Assembly: GCA_003427395.1 (NCBI GenBank)
Contig: BFEA01000128.1
Coordinates: forward strand, 2,164,391-2,203,992
Reading direction: 5' to 3'
DNA: 39,602 nucleotides
DNA from: Chara braunii
Taxonomy: Eukaryota; Streptophyta; Charophyceae; Charales; Characeae
Below, in pieces: positions 10,901 to 20,648 of the stretch (position 1 is its first letter; each line of letters opens with the position of its first letter). The translations under genes were made by a program, and so were the position numbers. The notes under the pieces were generated by a model. It was not told where the DNA came from, ran no database searches, and was given only the letters and a program-made list of their open reading frames with translations.

Positions 10901-11542
10901 GCATTTTTTGGCTAGAAAGATTAGACCATTGTTTAACCATACAAGGCGGGAGTCCAAAAGATGTTTTTGTTGGCGCCAAAATTCCCATTCAGACCGAATC
11001 ATTTGTGAGAAGGAGATGTCTTTAAGAAGGGAGGTGTTCAACTTGAAAAAGTCCGGCCCTTGATCGGGTGTCTTCCTCATTGTTAGTAGAATTCCACAAG
11101 TCTTGTGGTCCAGTCCGGGGTGGGGACTACGCGGGATAATCAACGCCCATCGCAGGGCCCCTTCCAAGTCATTGGAGAGTACGATAAGATCAATGCGAGA
11201 TTTGGACAGTCGTGCCGGATCACTGTCTCGTATGCACGTAAAGGTCCGTTCTTGGGGGCGCAAGCAGCGGTAGGTGTCGAAGACCGAGAGTGTCTCGCCG
11301 AGGTCGGCGAGCATTTGCTCGTCTTCCGCTGCTGCGAAGGAGGGAGCGTCCTGGGGGTTCCATCTATCAGGCCACCTGTCGGGGTGGCGTTGAAGTCTCC
11401 TGCTATTACTAGAGGGATACCTTCCGAGACTAGCATTCCGATCCTCCCCAAGAATTCTCTTCTTTCTCCTATTGAATTGGGTGAGTAGATACAGAGGATA
11501 CAAAGCAGTTCCAATTCTAGCATTTCCAAGACCGAGGCCCAA
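7985..11542 (-). pseudogene. LINE B reverse transcriptase and C-terminal region (two stops)
   Basis: One frame runs from 11542 to 7985 and is broken only by TAA codons at 9824-9826 and 8951-8953. It contains the end of the endonuclease, a coiled linker, EEKTPGIDGFPKELWE, LLYIKGDKMNIKNYRPITLL, AIIFIDFEKAYDHVDWDFLD, SVRHEDPIAPYLFLV (normally RQGDP; the QG is changed to HE here), LFADDLTIM (catalytic FADD near 9638-9649), MSVNWGQKTVGWWMHHQG, FLWRGD, and ALQWQIEHRCLPTNDWL at the start of the zf-RVT domain. The absence of indels over about 3.4 kb suggests the copy died recently relative to LINE A. Confidence 0.92.
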
Positions 11543-11901
11543 CGCCCCTCTGCTTCGTCCACTACCTAGTGGACAGGCTGGAATCTGGACTCAGGAGGAC
11601 TCCAGATTGCCACACCTGCTGAGCCGGGTCTTGGCGCGTGAGCTCTGATGGCGGTGTGAGGCCAGGCCTGTCTGTGAGCCCTGATATGTTCTGGGTTGTT
11701 TTGCAGATGAGTCTCTTGTACGCAGATCACATCTCGCCAACGCCTGCCCCCTATTCCTTTGAACTGATCCCAAATAGCTTGATGTTTGTCCGGTTTACTT
11801 GATGCCAAGCCATTTACATGGATGGAGCACATGTCCGGGTCAGTGGAGGCTACACATATTTTCCAGGCTTGATTTCTGCAGTATAATGTCTCGAGGTCCA
11901 T
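11140..11901 (-). pseudogene. LINE B endonuclease domain (broken)
   Basis: The frame starting at 11901 carries the APE-type endonuclease blocks in order: VNGLAS near the N terminus, DVICVQETH (catalytic Glu), AGVAIWSPP, LELLCILCIYSPN and AGDFNATP (catalytic Asp/Asn). A TAG stop at 11566-11568 interrupts it after PESRFQPVH. After the GDFNATP block a single-base indel near 11390 moves the frame, and the rest (SRIDLIV, then HPGLDHKT with the terminal Asp-His pair) continues in the frame of the RT. This domain nicks the chromosomal target to prime reverse transcription. All key residues are still readable. Confidence 0.88.
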
Positions 11902-11984
11902 ATATTCATTTATGATTGATACTATAATCAATATCAAGAATTTTGTGATTTCATGCAAATGAGACTTTGCAGGTCTCTTTGAGG

Positions 11985-12031
11985 CAATCGAAATCACATC
12001 AATAATCTCTATTATTGATGTGATTCGATTG
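11985..12031. repeat. Long near-perfect hairpin upstream of LINE B
   Basis: CAATCGAAATCACATCAATA extended by AT, loop CTCT, then the complementary arm ATTATTGATGTGATTCGATT plus G: 22 against 21 bases with one unpaired base. Weaker complementarity continues outward (CTTTGCAGGTC on the left, ACCTTGCAAATAG on the right). It lies about 85 bases upstream of the LINE B ORF2 start codon. It may be the core of a small palindromic MITE, or a structure in the LINE 5' region. No terminator role can be argued in a eukaryote. Confidence 0.75.
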
Positions 12032-13305
12032 TCTCCTTGTCAGAGGACANTACCGTACCTTGCAAATAGTATTGTAGCTATCTCTTGAGAGAAGAAAGAT
12101 CAGTATGAACTTTCTATAAACACTTGCAATGACTTGCTGATTTGACTAATAGGATCTGACTGCGCGGCTGTACAATAACAGCATAGGGTTAGATTTGTTA
12201 TTTCGTTAATGTTAGGGACTAACCGTGAGTTCAGTCTTAGGGGGAGATTCGTGAGGGACATAACTGTAAACTCGGGAAATTTCCAGACCCGAGTCCCCTA
12301 TAGTCTATACTGCAAATAGCAGGCCCGGACTACCACTAGAACAGGAGGCCTTCGTGGCCTTGGCCCGTAGCAGCGGTCCTATAGCCTATAGCCGGGTAGA
12401 TAGGTGCCTAGAGGCCCAAACTGAAACGGCACCGGTCAGCCCGAGTCCAGGTCTAGTCTAGTTCTATTAATAAATTGTCGTAGGTCTGTTTGGGGCTTTT
12501 TCGAGTTTTCATTCTTCGTTGGTACTACCCGGAGCTGAGCCAAGGAAGCGGAGTGACGATTGACTTCAGGCACGACACCCTGAGTCCCTCGTCTGGTACG
12601 ACGGCCATAGTCAGGCATTCAGAGCCCGCCATAGCTGGGGCGCCCTCTGAGCACTCACCCCTAAGGGTGATTGCGACTGCCTGGGCTATCAAGAGGCTCT
12701 ACACAGTGGTTTGTGGGTGGACTACTGCTGCGGCTACTTTATCAGAATTACCAGTGCAGCAGAGACTGTGGCGCTGCAACCGTAGCTGCAGCTTTCATCG
12801 TCAGAGTTCCTACATCGGCACTGAGGACTTCATCGTTGGTCTTGTTCTTCATCTTGGTGGTTGGCGCTGGCCTCAAAGAGGCGGATTTGGAGTGGCGCAA
12901 CTAACGGGGTGTAGGTTTGAGAGTGGAATGTGAGGTTCAGTGGTGGCGAGATACTGAGATAAAATATGTAACGATTATTGGTTCAGAGTGGCTCATACTT
13001 GGCTACGTTCTTTTGTTATCCTCTCTGTGTCTTCTTATGATTGGCTGTTGGAAGTATCGTCAGAGAGTGAGAAACACTCTGTGTTATCTCCACACCTGTG
13101 CATAACTATTTTCCGCTGCTTACTCTGTCTGTGTGCAGTGTGTACTTTGTCTCCTCTCCCCTTCTTCTTGTGCATATATGGGCATGTATGAGATTCTCTG
13201 AGTGTGAGTGTTGATTGAAATCAACAAACAACCAAATTCATAACACACCGGAGTTCCATAAATACCTCATCTAGGTAATCTCGAGATTGCCTCATTGATA
13301 GAAAT
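12032..13305. other. Gene-free stretch, single N at 12050
   Basis: Ordinary base composition with no domain-bearing frame on either strand. The longest ORF (12490-12933) shows no recognisable motif and biased cysteine/arginine content. Part of this could be LINE B 5' sequence, but there is no ORF1 similarity. Confidence 0.45.
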
Positions 13306-13408
13306 NNNNNNNNNNNNNNNNNNNNNNNNNNNNNNNNNNNNNNNNNNNNNNNNNNNNNNNNNNNNNNNNNNNNNNNNNNNNNNNNNNNNNNNNNNNNNNN
13401 NNNNNNNN
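13306..13408. other. Assembly gap (103 N)
   Basis: Run of N placed immediately beside a 50-base T-run, so assembly probably failed at the homopolymer. True gap length is unknown. Confidence 0.98.
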
Positions 13409-13460
<52 letters not shown>

Positions 13461-13530
13461 CACCCAAGAGAGGCTCCATCTATTGGTGGGGAGCGTCACC
13501 TGCTGGAAAAAGGGTCCAGCGTCCATTATA
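13409..13530 (-). mobile_element. S1 short retroposon, copy 2
   Basis: Reads on the minus strand as GGACGCTGGACCC, TTTTTCCAGCAGGTGACGCT, CCCCACCAATAGATGGAGCC, then an A-tail of at least 50 (the T-run 13409-13458, cut by the gap). It is shorter than copies 1 and 3 between the core and the tail. The very long, pure tail suggests a fairly young insertion. Confidence 0.75.
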
Positions 13531-14394
13531 CAGGATTGAAACAGAATTGAAATGGGAGGTCAGCTGGTTATCAGATCCATCAAACACTCAGTTTTTTGTC
13601 TGTCCGTCGTGCTGTTGGATTTGGACCATCAGATCCATCAAAGTCCGATTCAACCACCAGTACGTTTCCCAGCCGCTTTGTAGAAACGTGCCGGTAAATT
13701 CAGAAGCCAACGGGAAAGGGTCCCCATGGATACATGTCATCAATCGGCGGCCCGTTTTTCGTTTTGGCCTCAAATTCCCACCCGCGGTTGATATATATGG
13801 GAAACGCTCTGGTGGTTTAACAGCAGATCATCGCCATATCTTTCTCGAAACAGTCGTCTCTCATTGCGTCCCAGTCCATGCACAAATATGTCTTCCGCGT
13901 TCATGCAAACTACTTCGGGGGTAAGCAAGTGCAGGAGTTGCTTGACCCCCTATTTTTCTAGTAGAATCCCTTTGTTCTCTCTTCCAGCAAAATCCACTTT
14001 GTTCTCTCAACAACAAATTTGAAGTATACAATATCCAACAGGAAACTTGTCAATTTTTTCCAAATCACTGAGTACTATTGACTTCCAACCTTTTCTCACC
14101 GACTGATTTGTCGGGGACAACCCCTTTGCCTGCGTGCCTTCACTATCACCCATCCCCTGTTTGTCGCAGTCTCCAAATCTTCCAAACATCCATCTAACCA
14201 CTGACCTCACCGTGTGGTGTGCAATATCCTAGAGAACGTCTCCTTGACAGGCCCACCTTCCAAGATAGAAAGTGGACAGATGGAACTGACACTGGGCCGT
14301 GCCGCGTCACGGGCTGACGTGGCAGCCGGCTCGACCCCGACAGGTCCTGTAAAACCTGCTGAGGGGTTCCACGCAGGACTCGAAGGACAGCTAC
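13531..14394. other. Gene-free stretch
   Basis: Nothing recognisable. The long plus-strand frame that crosses the gap is an artefact of the poly(T) tract and the N run, and its downstream part has no domain. Confidence 0.5.
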
Positions 14395-15040
14395 GTTCTC
14401 GACACGTGGCAGAAGGAGAGTTGGGCGCAGTCATCGGCTGGTGCCAGGCGAGTCGAGGTGGAGGGAGCCGTTGAAGCAACCGAAGTGCGAGGAGGGTCAA
14501 CTACGGCGACGACAGTGATCACCGAAGTGTGTACGATTACATGAAGATCGATGTACCAGGTCAGAAACAGGGCAGAGGGTCACTCTTTCGATACGTGGCG
14601 GGTGCGGTTCTCGATACAAGACTGAAGGGGCAGGTGGTACAATCATCAACGGGTGTCAGGCGAGTCGAGGAGGGAGAATGAGGTGGAGAGAGCCATCGAA
14701 GCAACCGAAGTGCGAGGAGGGTCAGGAGAGTCGAGGAGGGAGAGCGAGGCAGAGAGAGCCGTCGAAGCAACCGAAGTGCGAGGAGGGTCAACTAGGACGA
14801 CAACAGTGATCGCCAAAGTTCGTGCGCCCGGGTGAGTCGGGGTGGAGTGAGCCGTTGAAGCGACCGAAGTGCGAGGAGGGTCAACTACGGCGACGACAGT
14901 GATCACCAAAGTCGGAAACAGGGCAGAGAGTTACTCTTCCGGCTCGTGGTGGGCGTGGGGGCATGACTGAAGAGACGAGCGGCATAATCATCAACGGGCG
15001 TCAGGCGAATCGAGGAGGAGAGTACCGTTTGAGGAAGGTT
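14395..15040 (+). repeat. GC-rich tandem monomers, possible LINE 5' region
   Basis: The core GAAGC(A/G)ACCGAAGTGCGAGG, followed by AGGGTCA, occurs four times (near 14475, 14699, 14771, 14857), each preceded by a GAGTCGAGG- or GAGTCGGGG-type stretch and most followed by ACTACGGCGACGACAGTGAT or a near copy. Around these, larger blocks repeat: AAACAGGGCAGAG(G/A)GT(C/T)AC... at about 14567 and 14919, and CATCAACGGG(T/C)GTCAGGCGA at about 14645 and 14991. The array ends about 600 bases before the gag-like ORF1 on the same strand. Tandem promoter monomers upstream of ORF1 are known in some LINEs, so this may be the 5' untranslated region of the element. That link is inference. Confidence 0.75.
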
Positions 15041-15655
15041 GACTGCTACGTAGACAACAACCATCAACGCAAGAGCATTATGACGAACCGGGCATAGAGT
15101 GAAAGACGACACGGTGGACGGAGACTGAGCGCCGATCATAGCCATCGGTGACAAGGCGGGCAGTGGCAGCATCACTTGAAGAGAACTAGCAAGGCTAGGA
15201 GCAGCACCACTGGAAGAAAACACAGGAGAGGCGCCGAGGAGCAGGCGTGAAGATCAGCAACAGTCGGTGAAATCCCGCCCACCCTCTTTCCTCTCCCACA
15301 TCCTGCCCCTCCCTTCCCCCCGTCCAGCCCTCCGACCAACAGAGCAAATCTGACAAGTACAACGAGCAATCGGTAGAATCGGAAGGCAACTCATCCAAAA
15401 TCAGAAAGAAGAGCATAGAACGGGAAAATAAAATAAAATAAATATATATATGTATAATAATAATAAATAAATATACATATAAACAAATACATATATATAT
15501 ATATATAAAATTCTACAGAAGAAGAAGGAAGAACAGCAAGAACCGAGGTTAAAGTTGTGGCAGATGGAAGCAGGGGTTAAAAAGATCAGGGGATCGGGGT
15601 CCCTCATATTTTACCAAGGGGCCATGAGACATAGTCAGGGCAGACAACTGGCGAT
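15041..15655. repeat. AT microsatellite and leader before ORF1
   Basis: Mostly unique sequence, with an A/T-rich microsatellite at about 15424-15510 (AAATAAA and (TA)n units). No gene is seen. It would be the downstream part of the 5' leader if 14395-18994 is one LINE 5' half. Confidence 0.5.
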
Positions 15656-18600
15656 GTGCCCCTATGGAAACCGGTAATTGCGTCCAATAGGAAACTCCCT
15701 CCCCAAACACCCCGCCCTACTTCCGCGACCGACCAGACAATCCCGAATGAGGGAAAGGATCTGGCAAGCCAGCAACAGTGGTCATGCCTGATCGGATCAC
15801 ATACGACAATTGAACCCCCGAACGGAGGTAATCCAACACCGAAAGGAATACACCCAGACAAAGACTTGGTCATGAGGACAGATGAGGGGGAGAAGGCATA
15901 AGAGACTGAGGAAGCAGACATGGAGAAGAAGGGAGAGTCGGTTGGGGAAGATGAGATTCTGATGAAGGAAGAGCAGCTTACAGAAAGGAAGAAACAGGGT
16001 GACCCCCCCGAGATGGTGTCCAAAACGAATTCGAAGGATGGTAAACCCTCATGGGCGCAGAGAGTGAGGGACACAATACAAGGGAAAACCCAGGTCATCC
16101 AACGCCAATCCCCGGGTGACCAACAAGGAGAGACAGAGGTGTTGAATGTTCCCCTGCGCAATCTCTCGTCCGCCAGAGCATACTTCCTCACCCTCTTCCT
16201 CCTCCCCTCGGAAAATCAAGTGGTCGACCAGGGTGGAAGGAAAACGATAATGAAGACGTACCCGGCGGACAAACTGGAAGCGCGGGACAACGCCTATGTT
16301 AAGCATGCGAGCAATTGGATATTCTATGGTGAAGCGGCCCAAAAATCAATCAACGACAAAACAAGATGGATTTGCAGGAAATTGGAAAAGAATGAAAGGT
16401 AGTACAGAAGGGGTGCAGGAATTCTTCCTGATCCAACCACTCTCGTCAACCGTGTTCACAGTGCTCAGCCTCTTCACTCAGGACAAACAGACAATGGATG
16501 GATGGAAGAAAATCAAATGGGAAGGGTCGGATGTACGAATCTACCCCTGGCAACCCAAGAAAATGAGCCCGGAGGAAAAAAGGGAACAATTAATGAGGGA
16601 TTATTTTTGGGTAGAATTGAGACACATTCCCATAGAAGTGCAAGCCGTCTTTATTTGCGACTTTGGATAATAATATAAATAGTAGATTTCATTGATCCTC
16701 TCCCCTCCTATGTCGCGAAAAGGGACGACTACCTGATGCTGACTTTCCTGGCCAAAGACCAGCTCTTTTCCATTGACGACATCGTCCCGTTCAGAATGGG
16801 GGGACAAGTCTATCACATCCACACGGCCCATAAGTTCAGACCCTGGTGCTTCAAATGCAAGGCATATGGGCACCTCAGCACGGAGACGGCCTGCCCCCAG
16901 CACCCCAGCAAACGGAGTTCCAAAACAAGCGGCCTCCAGCAAGACCCACGTAGGCCCGGAAGGTGGCATGTTGTGGGCCCGAGTCACGAGGGATGGGTGT
17001 ACCTGAAGGAGGTGGACCACAAAGGGCAAGCCAAGGGCTGGTGTTGGGAGGGACGGGGGGACCCATGCAGGACCACTAAACCGCCAAACGACTCGGCCCC
17101 GCCCCCTCAAAAGGAGATCAAGAAGCCTGGAAGAACCCCCCCGGCAAACATGGAGCCCGTAAAAGAAAGACCAGTTCCCAAGCTGCCGCCACCGCCCCAA
17201 GAAAAGGAAAAGCAAGCAAACGGACAACTCGAGCAAGCACAAGGAAAACAGAAGAAAAAGGATTGGGGCCCGACGGCGAAGGAATACCTACCAACAGGGA
17301 ACCTGCTAAATGAGCAAACGATAGGGGGAAGGAAATAGGGGGATCAGAAGCTAAAAGGGAAACTCCCAGAAGAAGCGTTCATACTGAAAACTGACCAGTA
17401 TTCCAATAGGGGGGCCCGAGGAGAGGAAGAGAGCCCCGCAGTGGAACAACAAGATAAGCAAGATGAGCATGACTTGTTTGAGGATGCTTTTGGCCCAGCA
17501 CCAATGGAAATCCAAACATTTCCCAGTGCCCCCCCCCCCCCCCCCCCCCCCCACATGGCAAAGGCACACCCAGAGGCACACTTAGACGATCGATCAGCAG
17601 AAATGAATCTCCAAGAGATGGCGAATTGGCTGATGGAAAGCCTCCACACAGAATACGGCAGAGGGGACGACGATTTTTGGGATAGTGTGTATAGGGCCCT
17701 GATCCCCATGCTCGAAAGTAGTGCGAGCCTACAGAAGGCCCTGGTCCATGTCCTACCTGAAGGGACCAACTGGCAAGACATATGTAAAAAGCTCCTCTGT
17801 ATCGTCCTCAATCGCTTCCAGCCCCCGCCGCAACACCCCGCTGGACACGAGGAGCAAGATAAGGAGGACAACAACGCTGCTAAGGAAGAAAAAGAAAAGG
17901 AGGCCCGGGGAAGGGGAGAAAAAAAAAATCCACCGGATGAAGAAGTTGAGGGGCAGGGGGAACCGAAAGAGGGAAATGAATAGCCATGGAAGCAGACCAG
18001 TAGTAAGAAAGAAAAAGAACAGACGAACGAAACGCCCAAACCAGAATGTGATGACACGTGTCCTCTAGAACAAAAGGAGGCAGAGAGGGGTGGGGATATG
18101 GAGGAAGGGCGAGCGCAACAAGAGGGAGTCGAGGGACAGGGGGAGGATAAAGAAGGGAAGTAGGCCAATAGAGAGAACGGAAAAGCACAGACGACGTCGG
18201 TGCTGGATGGGGCTGACATACGTCGAGCAGAACTGCAGGGGGCGAAGAGGGGCGTCGAAAGGGGGAATGTGCAGACACAACAAAAGGAAAGCATAACCCT
18301 GACACCAGGGGGAAGCCGAAACGGAGAAAGCGGGGGGGAGTGCGGAAGAGATGAAACGGCGAAGGGCCTGTGTATGGCACTGGCAGCCTGGTCATCATCC
18401 ACCTCCTAGGTGGAAAAAGAGCCCCCCCCCCCGAAGCCCCCGGAGCTTGAACTCACCAGCAAGAGACAAAAGCTCCGACACCTGCTAGACAACACACCCC
18501 CCGACCCCCCGCCATCTAATAAAGGTGTTGCTTTTCTACCGGTAAGGAAAAGAGAGAACACATGGGAAGTCGGTCTTGCTACTCCTCCAGGTGCAATACA

Positions 18601-18994
18601 TGGAGAGATAACTATGAAAGGGCGCTCCTCCTTCTTGCTTTCGCTCACGTCGTGGGCGGAAGGCCTACCGCTCCGGGGGACGGAGATCACCCAACTGACC
18701 AAAGAACAACTCCCCATAGGAGCCACGTCAGCCTTCGTGATGTCATATGGTCATCACAGGCTGGCGACCAAAAATCTATACATGCGCTATGACCACGCAT
18801 CAACAAAGGACATGCGTTGGCTGGACCAGGAAGCCCTTAAAAACCTTCAATTGCTGAAGATCAAATCGGGTGATCTCTGGTTGGCTGATGAGATCAGGGC
18901 CTTCCTGATTAAGCTTTTAACAAATGGCACGTTGCAAAAGGGTCACCGTGATGAAGGAATCAACTCAGGTAGTTATCAGAGAGGTCGAATGTAG
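15656..18994 (+). pseudogene. LINE ORF1, gag-like nucleic-acid-binding protein (broken)
   Basis: Reading frame 2 is used almost throughout (about 1100 codons). Stops lie at 15899 (TAA), 16400 (TAG), 17336, 17981, 18161 and 18407 (all TAG), and the frame shifts to frame 3 only between about 16395 and 16670 (WVELRHIPIEVQ) and back before IVDFIDPLPSYV. Order: charged N terminus; a globular region (LSSARAYFLTLF, WIFYGEAAQ); a knuckle CFKCKAYGHLSTETAC near 16849-16896 (CX2CX4HX6C, wider than the usual CX2CX4HX4C); a proline/lysine-rich linker; a poly-proline tract from a C-run at about 17529-17552; a long Glu/Lys-rich stretch; and a final folded-looking part (AFVMSYGHHRLATKNL). Plant LINE ORF1 proteins bind element RNA in particles through such domains. 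Alternatively it is an unrelated gag-like gene. Confidence 0.7.
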
Positions 18995-19327
18995 TCTTTG
19001 ATGATAGGACTTACCCGTCATTGCGCAACCAATACGGGGACTACCGTTAATATAACAAACACGGTAGGCCGCAGCTCCGGCCTGATCAACAGGACTATGG
19101 TGGGTCAAGGTGGAGACTGCTCGTCCTCCTGTATTAGGCTTCGGGCAGGACAGCTGGCAACTTTGGACATTAACGCCAAAAGTTGGACATCCAAGGTCTC
19201 GGTTAGAACCCGCGTTTGGGGGGTTGAGTTCGCATGCGGACAAGAGACCCTGAAGACAACCAACGATGACCTGGCCAAAAGGGTGTGGGGAAAGGAAAGG
19301 CGCGTTGTCATACTTAACTATTTCATG
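18995..19327. other. Gene-free stretch after ORF1
   Basis: No domain in any frame. It contains the likely 5' part of whatever carries the tRNA-like segment to the right. If ORF1 and LINE C ORF2 were once joined, the break lies here. Confidence 0.4.
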
Positions 19328-19400
19328 TACTGTAGTACGGATCAAGTATCCCCACTTCATGTCATATGTGGGAGACCCGGGTTTAAATCCCGGCAGTTAT
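19328..19400 (+). ncRNA. tRNA-like segment, probable SINE head or tRNA relic
   Basis: Box A-like TACTGTAGTACGG at 19328-19340 and a canonical T-arm at 19377-19393: stem CCGGG, 7-base loop TTTAAAT, stem CCCGG, giving box B GGGTTTAAATCCC. A stem CCCAC/GTGGG lies at the anticodon-arm position with an enlarged loop. The 3' acceptor strand does not pair with a plausible 5' strand, so this is not a functional tRNA. Most likely a tRNA-derived SINE or a decayed tRNA gene. Confidence 0.55.
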
Positions 19401-19702
19401 AATGAAAAGTGAGGTGACGACGTCACTCCTGAACCATACTTCCAGGGAATCGGATTTGGCTATTCACTTATCAAAAGATGTGCCTTATTTTGGGAAAGGG
19501 ACTTACCTCCTCTTCCAAGGAGAAAGAGAGGTGCTTGTATTGTTTTGTATTGTATCATCTGTCCAGTGACGTTATCAATCATGTCATATTTATCAGTTGA
19601 TTTGATTATGGGGAATGATCAAAAGGGGAATTGTATGAACGATTGTGATAGACATCCCTAGCGACGGGGACGTCGCTTAATAGAGTATGGGATACTGTCG
19701 GA

Positions 19703-19728
19703 CCAAATACCCTTACAAGGGTATTTGG
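19703..19728. repeat. Perfect 11-12 bp hairpin
   Basis: CCAAATACCCT, loop TACA, AGGGTATTTGG. It stands alone, without a T-run or neighbouring gene that would give it a role. Confidence 0.7.
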
Positions 19729-20126
19729 CCATGCTTTTACATTCGATACGGTGACGGCATCGGCTACCATGACGGAGCCAGTCTGGGATGAAAAGGGAAT
19801 GCACGCTTTGGCGTTACACTTGAAAAGATTTCCTCGGCCTTTAAGGCCTGGGCGAATCGGTGAGAAAATTTCGAAAATATGCGTGCGCGTTGTTGTGACG
19901 CGCGTTGTGATGGTTAGGATTAATAGTAATACCCTCTGACCGAAACGATCGAGGGGTTGATTGAGTTAATGCTGTGTCGGGTAGATCCACGACACACACT
20001 GCGACTTGGCCCGGTACCTGCCTACCTGCCGGTATTGGGCGTCTAAAAATATCAATGTTTGTCTTCCTCTACTCGGCCTCCGAGTCGGGTACTCAGCACA
20101 TCTACCTTTACTTGGTATGACACTGA

Positions 20127-20258
20127 CCTACCTGCCACTTGAGTGTTTTCCCCGCCACGACCTTCAGTGTCGCGGCCATAGCTAGGTACCAGCCTACCCG
20201 CCGCTTGAGTGTTTTCCCCGCCTCGACCCTCAATGTCGCGGCCACGGCTAAATACCGG
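20127..20258 (+). repeat. 66-bp tandem duplication
   Basis: Two head-to-tail units beginning CCTACC(T/C)GCC, each containing CTTGAGTGTTTTCCCCGCC and GTCGCGGCCA. A further partial relative with GGTACCTGCCTACCTGCCGG lies at about 20013. It is probably part of an older tandem array. Confidence 0.8.
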
Positions 20259-20448
20259 CCCTTCGGGCCTTCCGGTTAACTAAGTATCCTTGTAGATCAC
20301 ACGCACACTCAAGCCAACAAGCACTCAGATAGGTAGGTATGCCAGCCGACAAGTGCGCACACCCGTTGACTTAGAAACGGGCTCTGACCATTAGGCGGAC
20401 TGAGCCCACTTCTACATATATCACATCAGCTCCTTTTCTAACCGAAGT

Positions 20449-20535
20449 AGGAGCTAGCTCAGTAGGTTTCAGTGTGGATCGCAAATTGAAGGATCCGGGG
20501 ATCGGATCCATCCGACCCCGAGCTAGCTCCTTTTT
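20449..20535 (+). ncRNA. Compact structured tRNA-like element with pol III signals
   Basis: AGGAGCTAGCTC (20449-20460) pairs with GAGCTAGCTCCT (20520-20531). Inside, GGATC pairs with GATCC (20476-20480 with 20492-20496), and a longer arm pairs GGGG with CCCC (20497-20500 with 20516-20519) and CGGAT with ATCCG (20503-20507 with 20510-20514). Box A TAGCTCAGTAGG lies at 20454-20465, and TTTTT, a pol III type terminator, follows at 20531-20535. A standard box B is absent because the T-arm position is replaced by the GC hairpin. It looks like a tRNA-derived small RNA gene or SINE head. No anticodon can be assigned. Confidence 0.55.
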
Positions 20536-20573
20536 GGCAAGGAGCTTAGATACAGTTCACCCCGCATTTAGAA

Positions 20574-20648
20574 GGCCGGGGCTCGAACCCGTGACCTCGA
20601 AATTAGAGTCTGTTACGGTTAGACCCCGTGGTGACAGATGGCGGGACC
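20574..20648 (-). ncRNA. Decayed tRNA-Lys-like segment
   Basis: On the minus strand the sequence reads GGGGTCTAACCGTAACAGAC, TCTAATTTCGAGGTCACGGG, TTCGAGCCCCGG. The second half resembles tRNA-Lys(CUU): CAGACTCTTAA anticodon region, then GGTTCGAGCCCC box B. The anticodon stem no longer pairs (TCTGA has become TTTCG) and one loop base is missing, so it is not functional. It points toward the structured element at 20449-20535 (convergent). Probable SINE head or pseudo-tRNA. Confidence 0.55.

Larger units (their letters stand above)
7985..11901 (-). mobile_element. LINE B, best preserved ORF2 of the window
   Basis: Minus-strand LINE with an almost continuous ORF2: APE-type endonuclease, a linker, RT, thumb and the start of the zf-RVT domain. 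The probable start MDLETLYC (ATG at 11901-11899) matches the position of MNVVDAIY in LINE C. Damage is limited to a stop at 11566-11568, one frameshift near 11390, and stops at 9824-9826 and 8951-8953. At about 8040 the similarity to LINE C ends inside the zf-RVT domain, just after DWLIDHTR, so the extreme 3' end, including any A-tail, is missing. No ORF1 is recognisable upstream within the window. Confidence 0.9.

Noticed and set aside
13295-13924. 209-codon plus-strand ORF crossing the gap
   Set aside because: It consists of N translated as X, then poly-Phe from the T-run; the rest lacks any domain.
17344-18402. 352-codon minus-strand ORF rich in Ser, Pro and Phe
   Set aside because: It is the antisense shadow of the Glu/Lys-rich ORF1 on the plus strand.
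18885-18905. CTGATGAGATCAGG as a hammerhead
   Set aside because: No GAAA core; it lies inside the ORF1 coding frame.
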